Numbered from the stretch's first letter, positions 15,344 to 23,650 are shown. The stretch: DNA of 64,000 nucleotides from Streptomyces fragilis (GCF_003112515.1 NZ_BEVZ01000001.1:186001-250000), one strand, 5' to 3'. Translations and numbers: made by a program. The notes: a model not told the origin generated them from the letters alone.

Positions 15344-15703
15344 CTACATCGCGGCGCTCGACCTCAACCGCCTGTGCTGCGTGACCGGCTTGTTGACGCG
15401 CTCGGTCTCGTCCTGCACGAGCAGGGACAGCAGGGAGGCCACCGGGAGGCCCGCTTCCGCCGGGTGACGCAGCACCTTGTCCGGCTCGATGCGGTAGGTG
15501 TTCGTGCGCCCGTCGCGGGTGTGGGAGAGGTAACCGTCATGTTCAAGATCCGAAATGATCCGCTGGACCGCGCGCTCGGTGAGTCGGCAGTGGGCGGCGA
15601 TGTCACGGATCCGGACGTTCGGGTTATCGGCGATCACTGCAAGTACACGCGCGTGATTGGTGATGAACGTCCATCCGGTGTGGGATTCGGGCACTCCAGC
15701 CAT
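15344..15703 (-). CDS. Winged-helix (MarR/ArsR-like) regulator
   Basis: 119 aa. Residues about 15-85 form a winged helix: TNHARVLAVIADNPNVRIRD, IAAHCRLTERAVQRIISDLE (recognition helix) and HDGYLSHTRDGRTNTYRIEP (wing). The C-terminal tail is probably a dimerisation helix. It is divergent from the STAS-domain gene with a 108-bp shared promoter region, so it may control that gene. A second in-frame ATG at 15712 is possible. No ligand-binding residues are evident. Confidence 0.8.
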   Translation of the reverse strand: MAGVPESHTGWTFITNHARVLAVIADNPNVRIRDIAAHCRLTERAVQRIISDLEHDGYLSHTRDGRTNTYRIEPDKVLRHPAEAGLPVASLLSLLVQDETERVNKPVTQHRRLRSSAAM

Positions 15704-15811
15704 GCTCCGCATTTTAGAGGCTCATCGTTGCCGGAACACAGATACGTGACATACTTTTCCGGTAATCGATGCCCTGCTCCTGCGAAGGAGTGGCACAGGA
15801 GGAGGAGTCCG

Positions 15812-16219
15812 ATGGCGCCCCTGGACGAGGCCATGTCGCTGACGCTCACGAGCGACGCCGGTGGGACGCCGACGCCGAGACAGCCCGTCGATGCCGCACC
15901 GGCGCGGGTCTCGGTGCATCAGTACGAATGGCGTGGCGCCTGGGTCGTCACCGCACACGGCCCCTTCGACACGTCCACGGTCGGACCCTTGGCGGACGCG
16001 CTGAAGGCCGGCGTCGAACGGCACCCGAAGGTGGTGCTGGACGCCTTCGGCATCACCTTCGCGGACTCGACGCTTCTGAACCTGCTGATCCTCACCCACC
16101 AGGCGGGCACCCTGCGCGTGGTCGCGCCGTCACAGCAGGTTCGGCGGCTCTGTGAGATAACCGGCGTCGACACCCTCCTGGAGATACGACGGACGGTGGA
16201 CGAGGCCGTCGATTCCTGA
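15812..16219 (+). CDS. STAS-domain anti-anti-sigma factor
   Basis: 135 aa. After a variable N-terminus, a STAS domain begins near residue 35 (WRGAWVVTAHGPFDTSTVG). The phosphorylation loop VVLDAFGITFADSTLLNLLI carries Ser at the usual DSTLLN position. It resembles SpoIIAA/BldG-type antagonists, which bind a serine-kinase anti-sigma factor in the cytosol. No kinase or sigma gene is adjacent, so its partner is encoded elsewhere. AGGAGGAGG at 15797-15805 fixes the start. Confidence 0.85.
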   Translation: MAPLDEAMSLTLTSDAGGTPTPRQPVDAAPARVSVHQYEWRGAWVVTAHGPFDTSTVGPLADALKAGVERHPKVVLDAFGITFADSTLLNLLILTHQAGTLRVVAPSQQVRRLCEITGVDTLLEIRRTVDEAVDS

Positions 16220-16414
16220 TGCGCCCCGCACCGGACCACGTCACCGGACGCACTTCGCGCCCCTCGTCCGGGCGGCGGTCCCGTCGGCGGCCGAGCCGCG
16301 CCACCGCATGCCCGTGAGGCCGCGCCGCCCCCGCACCGGGGAGGCGCGGGCCCCGTCGTAGCGAAACCGTGACAACCACCTCCGACCTGGGCTCCAGCAC
16401 CTGCGGCGGCACCG

Positions 16415-16455
16415 TATGCACCGTGCGTATACATGGTGCGTATACACCGTGTGTA
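16415..16455 (+). promoter_or_regulatory. PadR autoregulatory operator (overlapping dyads)
   Basis: Two near-perfect dyads, TATGCAC-C-GTGCGTA (16415-16429) and TATACAC-C-GTGTGTA (16441-16455), flank a third formed by TATAC/GTATA. GTGCGTATACA is also repeated directly at 16423 and 16436. The cluster ends 11 bases before the PadR start codon, the position of a self-repression site. Confidence 0.7.
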
Positions 16456-16466
16456 GAGTCCTCGGC

Positions 16467-16991
16467 ATGTCCATCGGTCACACCCTTCTGGGACTCCTGG
16501 AGTCCGGGCCGCGCCACGGCTACGACCTCAAGCGCGCCTTCGACGAGCAGTTCGGTCACGACCGGCCGCTGCACTACGGCCAGGTCTACTCGACGATGTC
16601 CCGCCTGCTGAAGAACGGCCTCGTCGTCGTCGACGGCATCGAGGCCGGCGACGGTCCCGAGCGCAAGCGGTACGCGATCACCGACGCCGGGATCACCGAC
16701 GTCCAGCAGTGGCTCGCCACGCCGGAGAAGCCGGAGCCGTACCTCCAGTCGACGCTGTACACCAAGGTCGTCCTCGCGCTGCTCACCCGTCGCGACGCCG
16801 CCGACGTCCTCGACACCCAGCGGTCGGAGCACCTGCGCAGCATGCGCGTCCTCACCGAACGCAAGCGCAGGGGTGACCTCGCCGACCAGCTGATCTGCGA
16901 CCACGCCCTGTTCCACCTGGAGGCCGACCTGCGCTGGCTGGAGCTCACCGCGGCGCGCCTCGACAAGCTCCGTGAGGCGGTGACCCGATGA
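16467..16991 (+). CDS. PadR-family transcriptional regulator
   Basis: 174 aa. The N-terminal PadR winged helix reads SIGHTLLGLLESGPRHGYDL, YGQVYSTMSRLLKNGLVV and a wing ending ERKRYAITDAG. A C-terminal helical dimerisation domain (Vir_act_alpha_C type) follows, with LYTKVVLALLTRRDA and FHLEADLRWLELTAARLDKL. It heads an operon: its TGA overlaps the ATG of the ABC ATPase, whose stop overlaps the permease. It most likely represses this operon through the dyads just upstream, responding to the compound the transporter handles, and resembles LmrR-type regulators. Confidence 0.88.
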   Translation: MSIGHTLLGLLESGPRHGYDLKRAFDEQFGHDRPLHYGQVYSTMSRLLKNGLVVVDGIEAGDGPERKRYAITDAGITDVQQWLATPEKPEPYLQSTLYTKVVLALLTRRDAADVLDTQRSEHLRSMRVLTERKRRGDLADQLICDHALFHLEADLRWLELTAARLDKLREAVTR

Positions 16992-17677
16992 CTCCTCCCG
17001 CAGGTTCGCTGCTCTCGGCCGAGCAGCTCCGCAAGGCGTACGGCCCGACCCTCGCCCTCGACGGCGCGGAGTTCTCGATCCACCCGGGCGAGGTCGTCGC
17101 CGTGATGGGGCCCTCCGGGTCGGGCAAGTCGACGCTGCTGCACTGCCTCGCCGGGATCGTCACGCCCGACTCGGGGACGATCATGTACGGCGGACGGGAG
17201 CTGTCCGCCATGAGCGACGCCGAACGCAGTGCGCTCCGGCGCTCCGACTTCGGTTTCGTGTTCCAGTTCGGGCAGCTGGTGCCGGAGCTGACGTGCGTCG
17301 AGAACGTCGCCCTGCCGCTGCGGCTGAACGGCACCTCCCGCAAGGAGGCCGAACGCGCCGCGCTGACGTGGATGGAGCGGCTGGAGGTCGACGACCTGAG
17401 GAAGAAGCGGCCCGGTGAGGTCTCCGGCGGCCAGGGGCAGCGGGTCGCGGTGGCACGGTCGCTGGTGACGAAGCCGCGCGTGCTCTTCGCCGACGAGCCG
17501 ACCGGCGCCCTGGACTCCCTCAACGGCGAGCGCGTGATGGAACTCCTCACGGACGCCGCCCGCTCCACCGACGCCGCCGTCGTGCTGGTCACGCACGAGG
17601 CACGGGTGGCCGCCTACTCCGACCGCGAGGTCGTGGTGCGCGACGGCAGGTCCAGGAACATGGAGCGCGCCGTATGA
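16988..17677 (+). CDS. ABC transporter ATP-binding protein (MacB/LolD type)
   Basis: 229 aa with all nucleotide-binding motifs: Walker A GPSGSGKST (about residues 39-47), Q-loop FVFQFGQLVPELT, signature VSGGQGQRVAVARSL and Walker B VLFADEPTGALDS, then the switch His in LVTHEA. The LVPELTCVENVALPL segment is typical of ATPases that pair with FtsX-like permeases. It powers the large permease encoded next, with which it overlaps by 4 bp. The probable function is export of, or resistance to, a hydrophobic or peptide antibiotic. Confidence 0.92.
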   Translation: MTPPAGSLLSAEQLRKAYGPTLALDGAEFSIHPGEVVAVMGPSGSGKSTLLHCLAGIVTPDSGTIMYGGRELSAMSDAERSALRRSDFGFVFQFGQLVPELTCVENVALPLRLNGTSRKEAERAALTWMERLEVDDLRKKRPGEVSGGQGQRVAVARSLVTKPRVLFADEPTGALDSLNGERVMELLTDAARSTDAAVVLVTHEARVAAYSDREVVVRDGRSRNMERAV

Positions 17678-20085
17678 GCCTGTCCACGGGAGAACGGCCG
17701 CGGGCCCTGCCGACGGGTCCCGTCCCGGACGGCGGACGGAGCCGGACGCGGCGCGTGGCCGCGGACCTGGCCATGGGCGTCCGCTTCGCCTTCACCGGCG
17801 GGCGCGAGGGGTGGACGCGGGCGGTGCTGACGGCGGTCGGCGTCGGGCTCGGCGTGGCGCTGCTCCTGCTGACGACGGCGTTGCCCAACGCGCTCGAGGT
17901 CCGCCACGAGCGGGAGACCGCCCGGACCGACATCACCTATGTCGACGAGCGGCTGCCGAAGGCCGACGACACCCTCGTGGTCGCCAACGTCGGTTCGGAC
18001 TTCCGGGACGACAGCATCCGGGGCCGGGCGCTGGAACCCGAAGGGCCGCGGGCGCCGCTGCCTCCGGGGGTGGAGCGGTTCCCGGCGAAGGGCGAGATGG
18101 TGGTCTCCCCCGCGCTGAAGGAGCTGCTGGCGTCGGACTCCGGCGCGCTGCTGCGCGAGCGGCTGCCGGACCGGATCGTCGGCACGATCGGGGAGAGCGG
18201 GCTGATCGGCTCGGGCGAACTCGCCTTCTACCAGGGCGCCGAGGGGCTCGCGCCGCACATCGAAGGCGGCCGGATCGTCCGCATCGACGGATACGGCGAC
18301 CCGAACCCGACCTCCGAGCGGTCCGACCCGGTGCTGCTCCTGCTGATCCTGGTCATCTTCGTGGTGCTGCTGATGCCGGTCGTGGTCTTCATCGCCGCTG
18401 CGGTGCGGTTCGGCGGGGAGCGGCGGGACCGGCGGCTGGCGGCGTTGCGGCTGGTGGGCTCCGACAGCGGCATGACCCGGCGGATCGCCGCCGGTGAGGC
18501 GCTGGCGGGCGCGCTGCTGGGGCTGGTCTTCGGCGCCGGGTTCTTCATGGCCGGGCGTCAGCTCGCGGGGACCGCCGTTGTGTTCGACATCAGCGTGTTC
18601 CCGAGCTACCTCAACCCCTCGCCGCTGCTCGCCCTGCTGGTCGCGGTGGCCGTGCCGACGGCGGCGGTGCTGGTGACGCTGCTGGCGCTGCGCGGGGTCG
18701 TCATCGAGCCGCTCGGTGTGGTGCGCGCGGGCCGGCCGCCCCGGCGCCGGCTGTGGTGGCGGCTGCTGCTGCCGCTCGCGGGGCTGGCCATGCTCTACCC
18801 GATGATCGGCGCCGGACGGGACAACGGGGACTTCAACCAGTACCTGGTGACCGGCGGTGTGGTGCTGGTCCTGGTCGGCGTGACCGCGCTGCTGCCGTGG
18901 GTCGTGGAGACGGTCGTCGCCCGGCTCGGTGCCGGCGGCGTCGCCTGGCAGCTGGCCGTGCGCCGGCTGCAGATGAGCAGCGGTACGGCGGCCCGCATGG
19001 TCAACGGCATCGCGGTGGCCGTGGCCGGGGCGATCGCGCTGCAGATGCTGTTCGCGGGCGCGGAGGGCGACTACACGAGGTCCACCGGGCAGGACGTGAC
19101 GTGGGCGCAGATGGAGGTGACCCTGCCGAGCGCCGTGCCGGTGTCCTCGGCGGCGGCCGGGAAGCTGCGGGACACCAGAGGTGTGAACGAGGTGTACGAC
19201 TACTCCGAGGGCCACCTCGGCGACCGTGCCCTGGACCCCGAGGCCACCACCACGTTGACGGTGGGCGGCTGTGCCGCGCTGCGGGAGATCGCCGATCTGC
19301 CCTCGTGCGCCGACGGGGACGTGTTCGCCGTCCACGGCGCCGAGTGGGACACGGGGGTCGACATGGCGAAGCTGGCCGCCCCGGGACGGAAGCTGTACCT
19401 GGACCCGTCGTACGAGGGCAGCCCGAAGAGCCTGGAGATCCCCTGGACGGTGCCGCGGGACGTGAAGGCGGCGAAGCCGCGTCGCGGTCTGCTGGCCGGG
19501 ATCGACCGGGGCGGCGTCCTGCTCACGCCGAAGGCCGCGCCGGACACGCTCGCGCCGGCCCTGGAGGGGCACGCCTACCTCAGGCTGGACGAGTCGGTAC
19601 CGGACGTCCACGACCGGGTGCGGAACACCGTGGCGGCCGTCGATCCGCTGGCGAGCACCGTGACGTGGACGGAGACGGAGCGCACCGGACGGTTCGACGC
19701 CGTCCGCACCGGTCTGTTCGTCGGGGCGGCGTGCGTACTGGCGCTGATCGGCGCGAGCCTGCTGGTCTCGCAGCTGGAGCAGCTGCGGGAGCGGAAGAAG
19801 CTGCTGTCGGCCCTGGTGGCCTTCGGCACCCGGCGCCGCACGCTGAGCCTGTCGGTGCTGTGGCAGACCGCGATCCCCGTCGCCCTGGGCCTGCTGCTGG
19901 CCTCGGTCGTGGGTCTGACGCTGGGCGCGGTGCTCCTGAAGATGACGGCCACCCCGGTCCGCGTCGACTGGACCGGTGTCCTCGCCATGGCCGGTATCGG
20001 CGCCGCGGTCGTCCTGGTGGTGACCCTCCTCAGCCTGCCACCGCTGCTGCGGCTGATGCGGCCGGAGGGGCTGCGCACGGAGTAG
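17674..20085 (+). CDS. ABC transporter permease, FtsX-like
   Basis: 803 aa. The first hydrophobic helix (about residues 45-66, AVLTAVGVGLGVALLLLTTA) is followed by an extracytoplasmic region. A first FtsX-like group of helices comes at about 210-360 (LLILVIFVVLLMPVVVFIAA onward) and another pair at 370-420. A second extracytoplasmic domain carries two Cys (GGCAALREIADLPSC). A last FtsX group at 680-800 (GLFVGAACVLALIGASLLVS onward) ends the protein. This is the usual eight- to ten-helix duplicate-FtsX permease of Streptomyces PadR-ABC operons. Substrate unknown; efflux is more likely than lipoprotein release. Confidence 0.88.
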   Translation: MSLSTGERPRALPTGPVPDGGRSRTRRVAADLAMGVRFAFTGGREGWTRAVLTAVGVGLGVALLLLTTALPNALEVRHERETARTDITYVDERLPKADDTLVVANVGSDFRDDSIRGRALEPEGPRAPLPPGVERFPAKGEMVVSPALKELLASDSGALLRERLPDRIVGTIGESGLIGSGELAFYQGAEGLAPHIEGGRIVRIDGYGDPNPTSERSDPVLLLLILVIFVVLLMPVVVFIAAAVRFGGERRDRRLAALRLVGSDSGMTRRIAAGEALAGALLGLVFGAGFFMAGRQLAGTAVVFDISVFPSYLNPSPLLALLVAVAVPTAAVLVTLLALRGVVIEPLGVVRAGRPPRRRLWWRLLLPLAGLAMLYPMIGAGRDNGDFNQYLVTGGVVLVLVGVTALLPWVVETVVARLGAGGVAWQLAVRRLQMSSGTAARMVNGIAVAVAGAIALQMLFAGAEGDYTRSTGQDVTWAQMEVTLPSAVPVSSAAAGKLRDTRGVNEVYDYSEGHLGDRALDPEATTTLTVGGCAALREIADLPSCADGDVFAVHGAEWDTGVDMAKLAAPGRKLYLDPSYEGSPKSLEIPWTVPRDVKAAKPRRGLLAGIDRGGVLLTPKAAPDTLAPALEGHAYLRLDESVPDVHDRVRNTVAAVDPLASTVTWTETERTGRFDAVRTGLFVGAACVLALIGASLLVSQLEQLRERKKLLSALVAFGTRRRTLSLSVLWQTAIPVALGLLLASVVGLTLGAVLLKMTATPVRVDWTGVLAMAGIGAAVVLVVTLLSLPPLLRLMRPEGLRTE

Positions 20086-20105
20086 CCCGGAGCGGCGGCC
20101 CCTCG

Positions 20106-20148
20106 GGGGCGGGCCGGCCCGGTCGAGTGGACCGCGCCGGCCCGCCCC
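20106..20148 (+). terminator. Terminator after the PadR-ABC operon
   Basis: A 13-bp perfect GC stem (20106-20118 with 20136-20148) with an inner GGTC/GACC extension, 20 bases after the permease stop. Confidence 0.75.
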
Positions 20149-20302
20149 GTCCGTCCGCCCCGTCCGCTCGCCCCGGAGCCGGCCCGGTCCGCGCCCGCTG
20201 ACCCGGCTGGTGCTGGACGTGCTCTCCCCCCTACCGCCCAGTCGGAAAGGGCTGCCGGCCGCAGACGTGCAAGCTCCACGCCCCGCTGGCAGACTGCCGC
20301 GA

Positions 20303-20905
20303 ATGACGCAGCCTGCCGGTCCGCCCTTGACCCCACGGCCGATGCCTCCGCTCCGCGGCGACGAGTCGATCGCCGGCGTCCCGGACAGAACCGTCGTCGA
20401 CTTCTGGCGGTTCGCCATGCCGGATCTCCGGATGAACAACACACGCGGCCTGTTCGCCGAGTTCCTGGTCCACCAGGCGGTCGGCTCCGGCGCACCCCGG
20501 GTGGAGTGGGCGAGCCACGACGTCGAGACCGACGACGGGCTGCGCATCGAAGTCAAGGCCGGCGCCTACCTTCAGGCCTGGGAGCAGCGGGCACCTTCGC
20601 AGATCCGCTTCAGCGGGCTCCGCGCTCGTGCGTGGTCACCTGACGGCGGTTACGCGGAGGCGAAGTCGTGCAATGCCGACGTCTACGTCTTCGCGGTCCA
20701 GACCGCCCGTGAGCACGCTGCCTACGATCCGCTCGACACGGCTCAATGGGATTTCTACGTACTCCCCCGATCGGTGGTCGCCTCCCTGGACGCGGACAGC
20801 GTCAGTCTGGGCACGGTGCGCGAGGCGGCAGGCGCACCGGTGTCCTTCGCTTCCCTGCACGAACGCATCCGGTCAGCCGATCCCCGCCCCGGCACGACAA
20901 GGTGA
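20303..20905 (+). CDS. PD-(D/E)XK nuclease-like protein of unknown role
   Basis: 200 aa, soluble. The centre reads NNTRGLFAEFLVHQAVGSG (an acidic helix), RVEWASHDVET then DDGLRIEVKAGAYLQAW. This Glu, Asp, Glu-x-Lys order is what PD-(D/E)XK nucleases use to bind metal, followed by the long beta strand of that fold. A conserved second half (NADVYVFAVQTAREHAAYDP, WDFYVLPRSVV) is shared with Streptomyces hypothetical proteins I recall. No methylase or helicase partner is nearby. The ATG at 20303 gives the conserved MTQPAGPP start; upstream in-frame codons are less likely. Nuclease activity is inference from the motif. Confidence 0.6.
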   Translation: MTQPAGPPLTPRPMPPLRGDESIAGVPDRTVVDFWRFAMPDLRMNNTRGLFAEFLVHQAVGSGAPRVEWASHDVETDDGLRIEVKAGAYLQAWEQRAPSQIRFSGLRARAWSPDGGYAEAKSCNADVYVFAVQTAREHAAYDPLDTAQWDFYVLPRSVVASLDADSVSLGTVREAAGAPVSFASLHERIRSADPRPGTTR

Positions 20906-21313
20906 TCGGTTTCTGCGTGCGGCGCACGGAAGATTGACAATTCCTTCACACGCGAATTCACGCTTTCACCACAAGGCAATCAACACGCTCACCGCCCCCG
21001 CGAAAATTGGGCGCACCACCGACACGAACGCCGTTCCCGGTGCCGCGCGACGGCCCGAACGGCCGCACCGTCGCCCGTTAATGTCCCGACATGGCGGACA
21101 AAGAGGCATGGGCGGCGCATGGCACAACTCACTCGGCATTGTCGAGCGAGCCGAGCCCGGGAAATTCGCCGGAAGTTGCCTGGAATGCGGAACGGTGATT
21201 CCATCGCGCCGGTCGGAGAAACCGGGGAATGCCTCAGTTTCGGCGAAGACATGAAATCGAGAACGGCGGCCGCCCTTTCCGCACGGGTGGTGCGGCCGAT
21301 CGGAGGAAGCGAC
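20906..21313. other. 408-bp intergenic region, no gene seen
   Basis: Relatively AT-rich for this genome in its first half. No frame has coding character. It must carry the promoter of the four-Cys/YeeE operon, but no consensus promoter could be assigned; a GGGAAT at 21210-21216 lacks a GTT 18 bases later. Confidence 0.5.
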
Positions 21314-21886
21314 GTGGGTTGCTCGCACGCCACAGGGTGTCCCCTGTTCCCGCTGCTCAGGGAGAGCCTGCGGGGCTGGCGCGACTACTACTGCGACAGC
21401 AACGACCAGTGGCGCGGCTGCGCGCGCTACAAGATGTCGCTGACCGGCGAGCGCGTGCCGATCAGCCTGCTGCCCAACGGGGCCCAGGCGCGGCACTTCG
21501 AGGACGCCGGTGACGCGGGCGGGACCTGCGCACCCGCCTCGGGGCAGGCGCCCCCGCAGGCCGTACGACGCGAGCCGTGGTCACCGCAGGACGCGTACGG
21601 GGAACCGCAGGGCGCGTATCCGTACCGGGAACCGCAGGGCGCGTACGGGACACAGCCGCCGTCGGGCCGGCCGCCCGCACCGTCCGGGCTTCGGGTCGCG
21701 GCTCCGGAGAGCGTGACGCCGTGGGCGACGGAGACTCCGTCGGTGCCGCTCACGCTCGGCCGGCCGTCACCGTCTCCGCACACCGCCCGGCATCACGCCC
21801 CGCCCGCGCAGCAGGCGCCGCGCGCGTCCCGCCCGAAGCGCGGCCTGTGGGCCCGCTTGACCGATTGGATGAGCCGACCCGCATGA
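21314..21886 (+). CDS. Four-cysteine protein heading a YeeE/YedE operon
   Basis: 190 aa. The GTG start follows AGGAAG/CGGAGG at 21301-21306. Residues 1-45 read GCSHATGCPLFPLLRESLRG, WRDYYCDSNDQWRGCARY, with four Cys in a CX5CX17CX8C pattern that could hold Zn or an Fe-S cluster. The rest is Pro/Gly/Tyr-rich and disordered, with a repeated EPQGAYxY/GEPQGAY unit, ending in a basic helix (RGLWARLTDWMSRPA). Its TGA overlaps the ATG of the first YeeE/YedE gene. The short Cys domain is recurrent in Streptomyces, but its function is unknown. A redox or sulfur-handling role is inferred from the neighbours. Confidence 0.7.
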   Translation: MGCSHATGCPLFPLLRESLRGWRDYYCDSNDQWRGCARYKMSLTGERVPISLLPNGAQARHFEDAGDAGGTCAPASGQAPPQAVRREPWSPQDAYGEPQGAYPYREPQGAYGTQPPSGRPPAPSGLRVAAPESVTPWATETPSVPLTLGRPSPSPHTARHHAPPAQQAPRASRPKRGLWARLTDWMSRPA

Positions 21887-22533
21887 CCACCTACTGGCCC
21901 TGGTGGGCGGGCGCCGTCGGGCTCGCCCTGGTCACCGTCTACCACGCCCTCGCCACCGACAGGTCCTTCGGCGTGTCCTCCGCGTGGGACCGCGTGGTGC
22001 ACTGGCGGCGCGAACGCCGCCTCGAGCGGATGGACGAGGAGTTCGCCGACGACCGGGCTCTCGCCGAGGCACTCGCCGCGGCCACCGCGGAGCACTTCGG
22101 CCCCGGCCCGTCCCCTGTGCGGCAGCACCCGTACGGACAGCCGGGAACGCTCCGGGTGGACGTCGAACCGCCGGCGGGTGACCGTCCCGCGGCCACGAGC
22201 GGGCGACCGGCGCCGCTGTTCACCCAGGCCGCCCTGCTGATATCGGTCTTCGTGGGCGGGCTGATCGCCGCGGTCACCTCGGGGCGGTTCGAACTGCGCC
22301 TCGACATGGGCCCGGGGTTCCGGAGCCTGGTGACCGCCGATCCGGTCTGGATGACCGTCCTGCTGTTCGCGGGAGGCGTGCTGGTCGGTTTCGGCACGCG
22401 GCTGGCGGGCGGGTGCAGTTCCGGCCACGGGCTCAACGGGTGCGGCCGTCTGCGGCCGGTGAGCATCCTGGCGACCGCCGTGTTCTTCGGCACCGCCGTC
22501 GCGGTGTCGTTCCTCCTGTGGAAGGTGATCTGA
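21883..22533 (+). CDS. YeeE/YedE-type sulfur transporter half, with N-terminal extension
   Basis: 216 aa. One N-terminal membrane segment (residues 4-20) is followed by a soluble linker of about 90 residues. Three membrane segments come next (about 113-133, 153-173, 190-212), the second followed by LAGGCSSGHGLNGCGRLRPV. That Cys-Ser-Ser-Gly-His-Gly loop matches the thiosulfate-conducting motif GAGCTSGHGI of YeeE/TsuA transporters. It would pair with the next gene to form the pseudo-symmetric channel. It overlaps both neighbours by one to four bases. Confidence 0.85.
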   Translation: MTTYWPWWAGAVGLALVTVYHALATDRSFGVSSAWDRVVHWRRERRLERMDEEFADDRALAEALAAATAEHFGPGPSPVRQHPYGQPGTLRVDVEPPAGDRPAATSGRPAPLFTQAALLISVFVGGLIAAVTSGRFELRLDMGPGFRSLVTADPVWMTVLLFAGGVLVGFGTRLAGGCSSGHGLNGCGRLRPVSILATAVFFGTAVAVSFLLWKVI

Positions 22534-22949
22534 TGCGTACCCGGGGCGCGATACTGCTGGCCACCGTCGTCACCGGTCTGGCCCTCGGCTTCACCGTCGC
22601 CAACATCGGCTTCGGCGACTACGCCGAGCTGAACCGCATGTTCACCTTCCAGGACCTGCGGATGTTCCTCTCCTTCGCCGGCGCCGTGGTGATCATCGTG
22701 TGCGCCTTCGCCGTGTTGCGGGTCCGCCGCACGCCGGAGCGGATCCACGGGGGCGTGGTCCCGGGCGCGGTGCTGTTCGGCACGGGATGGGCGATCTCGG
22801 GCGGGTGCCCCGCGATTCCGATCGTCCAGGTCGCCGGCGGATACCTGCCCGCCCTGGTCACCATCGCCGGCATCGTCGTCGGCGTCCGGCTGTGCCGCTG
22901 GGCGAACGCCCGGTACTTCCACGTCGACCGGGGCTCCTGCGCGCTGTGA
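22533..22949 (+). CDS. YeeE/YedE-type sulfur transporter half (DUF6691-like)
   Basis: 138 aa with four hydrophobic segments and the second conserved loop FGTGWAISGGCPAIPIVQVA, whose Cys matches the other thiosulfate-binding Cys of YeeE/TsuA. The protein ends in RGSCAL. The start ATG overlaps the stop of the previous gene by one base. Together the two halves probably import thiosulfate or a related sulfur compound, which in YeeE handling is passed to a sulfur carrier inside; the four-Cys protein is a candidate for that. Confidence 0.85.
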   Translation: MRTRGAILLATVVTGLALGFTVANIGFGDYAELNRMFTFQDLRMFLSFAGAVVIIVCAFAVLRVRRTPERIHGGVVPGAVLFGTGWAISGGCPAIPIVQVAGGYLPALVTIAGIVVGVRLCRWANARYFHVDRGSCAL

Positions 22950-23032
22950 CCGCTGCACGGTCAGCGGTCCGCGAGGTACGGTGCCCGCGCGGTCGTACGG
23001 GGTTCCGGGCAGGCGGAGAGGGTGGCGGGCAC

Positions 23033-23602
23033 ATGGGTGCGGTGGAGAGCTGGTCCCGGGTGATGGATCTGCTGAGGCAGCACGCCCCGGCCACTTACGC
23101 GGATCTGCCCGGGCCGGCCACGGAGGAGATGCTCGCGGCGGCCGAGGAGCGGATGGGAATTGCGCTGCATCCGGACCTGCGGGCGTGGCTGCTGCAGAAC
23201 AATCTGGACCTTCCCGAGGAAGACGTGGACGACGACGTGGCGTGCTGCGGTTTCGAGGGCTTCCCGGACGAGGGGATCTTCTTCCTGGGTCTGCGGGCCA
23301 TCGAGAAGCTGTACGCGATGCGCAGCGTGCCCGGTGGGGTCGATCCTCAGGACGATCCGGACGATCCGTTCTGGCGCAACGAGTGGATCCCGTTCCTGTC
23401 GGACCAGGACGGCTGGACGGGGAAGTTCGTCGACGTGCGGGACGGCCGGGTCGGCAGGTGGTTCATCGGTACGGCCACGAATGCGGAGGAGTACGCCTCC
23501 TTGGCCGACTACTTCGACACCGTGGCGGCGATGCTGACGAGGATCGCCGAGGGCAACCATCCGAACTGCACGGTGACCGAAGGACGGCTCGTCTGGCGGT
23601 GA
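23033..23602 (+). CDS. SMI1/KNR4 family protein, possible immunity protein
   Basis: 189 aa, acidic and soluble. It has the SMI1/KNR4 (SUKH) pattern: PGPATEEMLAAAEERMGIAL (helix 1), HPDLRAWLLQNN, a glycine/acid loop, and WIPFLSDQDGWTGKFVDVRD (the central strands). SUKH proteins are common immunity proteins against secreted nuclease toxins, though in Streptomyces many stand alone with unknown roles. It is convergent with the 1493-aa SLT/nuclease protein, the stop codons being 48 bp apart around one bidirectional terminator. That location makes it a plausible cognate immunity protein; this is inference. Confidence 0.8.
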   Translation: MGAVESWSRVMDLLRQHAPATYADLPGPATEEMLAAAEERMGIALHPDLRAWLLQNNLDLPEEDVDDDVACCGFEGFPDEGIFFLGLRAIEKLYAMRSVPGGVDPQDDPDDPFWRNEWIPFLSDQDGWTGKFVDVRDGRVGRWFIGTATNAEEYASLADYFDTVAAMLTRIAEGNHPNCTVTEGRLVWR

Positions 23603-23607
23603 ACCGA

Positions 23608-23638
23608 AAGTGCCCCCCGGAGCATCCGGGAGGCACTT
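23608..23638. terminator. Bidirectional terminator between SMI1/KNR4 gene and toxin-like gene
   Basis: AAGTGCCCCCCGGA (23608-23621) pairs with TCCGGGAGGCACTT (23625-23638), a 14-bp stem with one mismatch and a 3-base loop. AA at the base on one side and TT on the other suit both strands. Confidence 0.85.
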
Positions 23639-23650
23639 CTCAGTCCTTGG

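Noticed and set aside
17614..20556. A 980-aa open frame opposite the ABC permease
   Set aside because: Gln/Arg/His-rich low-complexity translation, typical of antisense frames in high-GC genes; the plus-strand FtsX permease is unambiguous.
21205..21240. Sigma-R-type promoter ahead of the four-Cys/YeeE operon
   Set aside because: A GGGAAT is present but the base triplet 18 positions on is ACA, not GTT.
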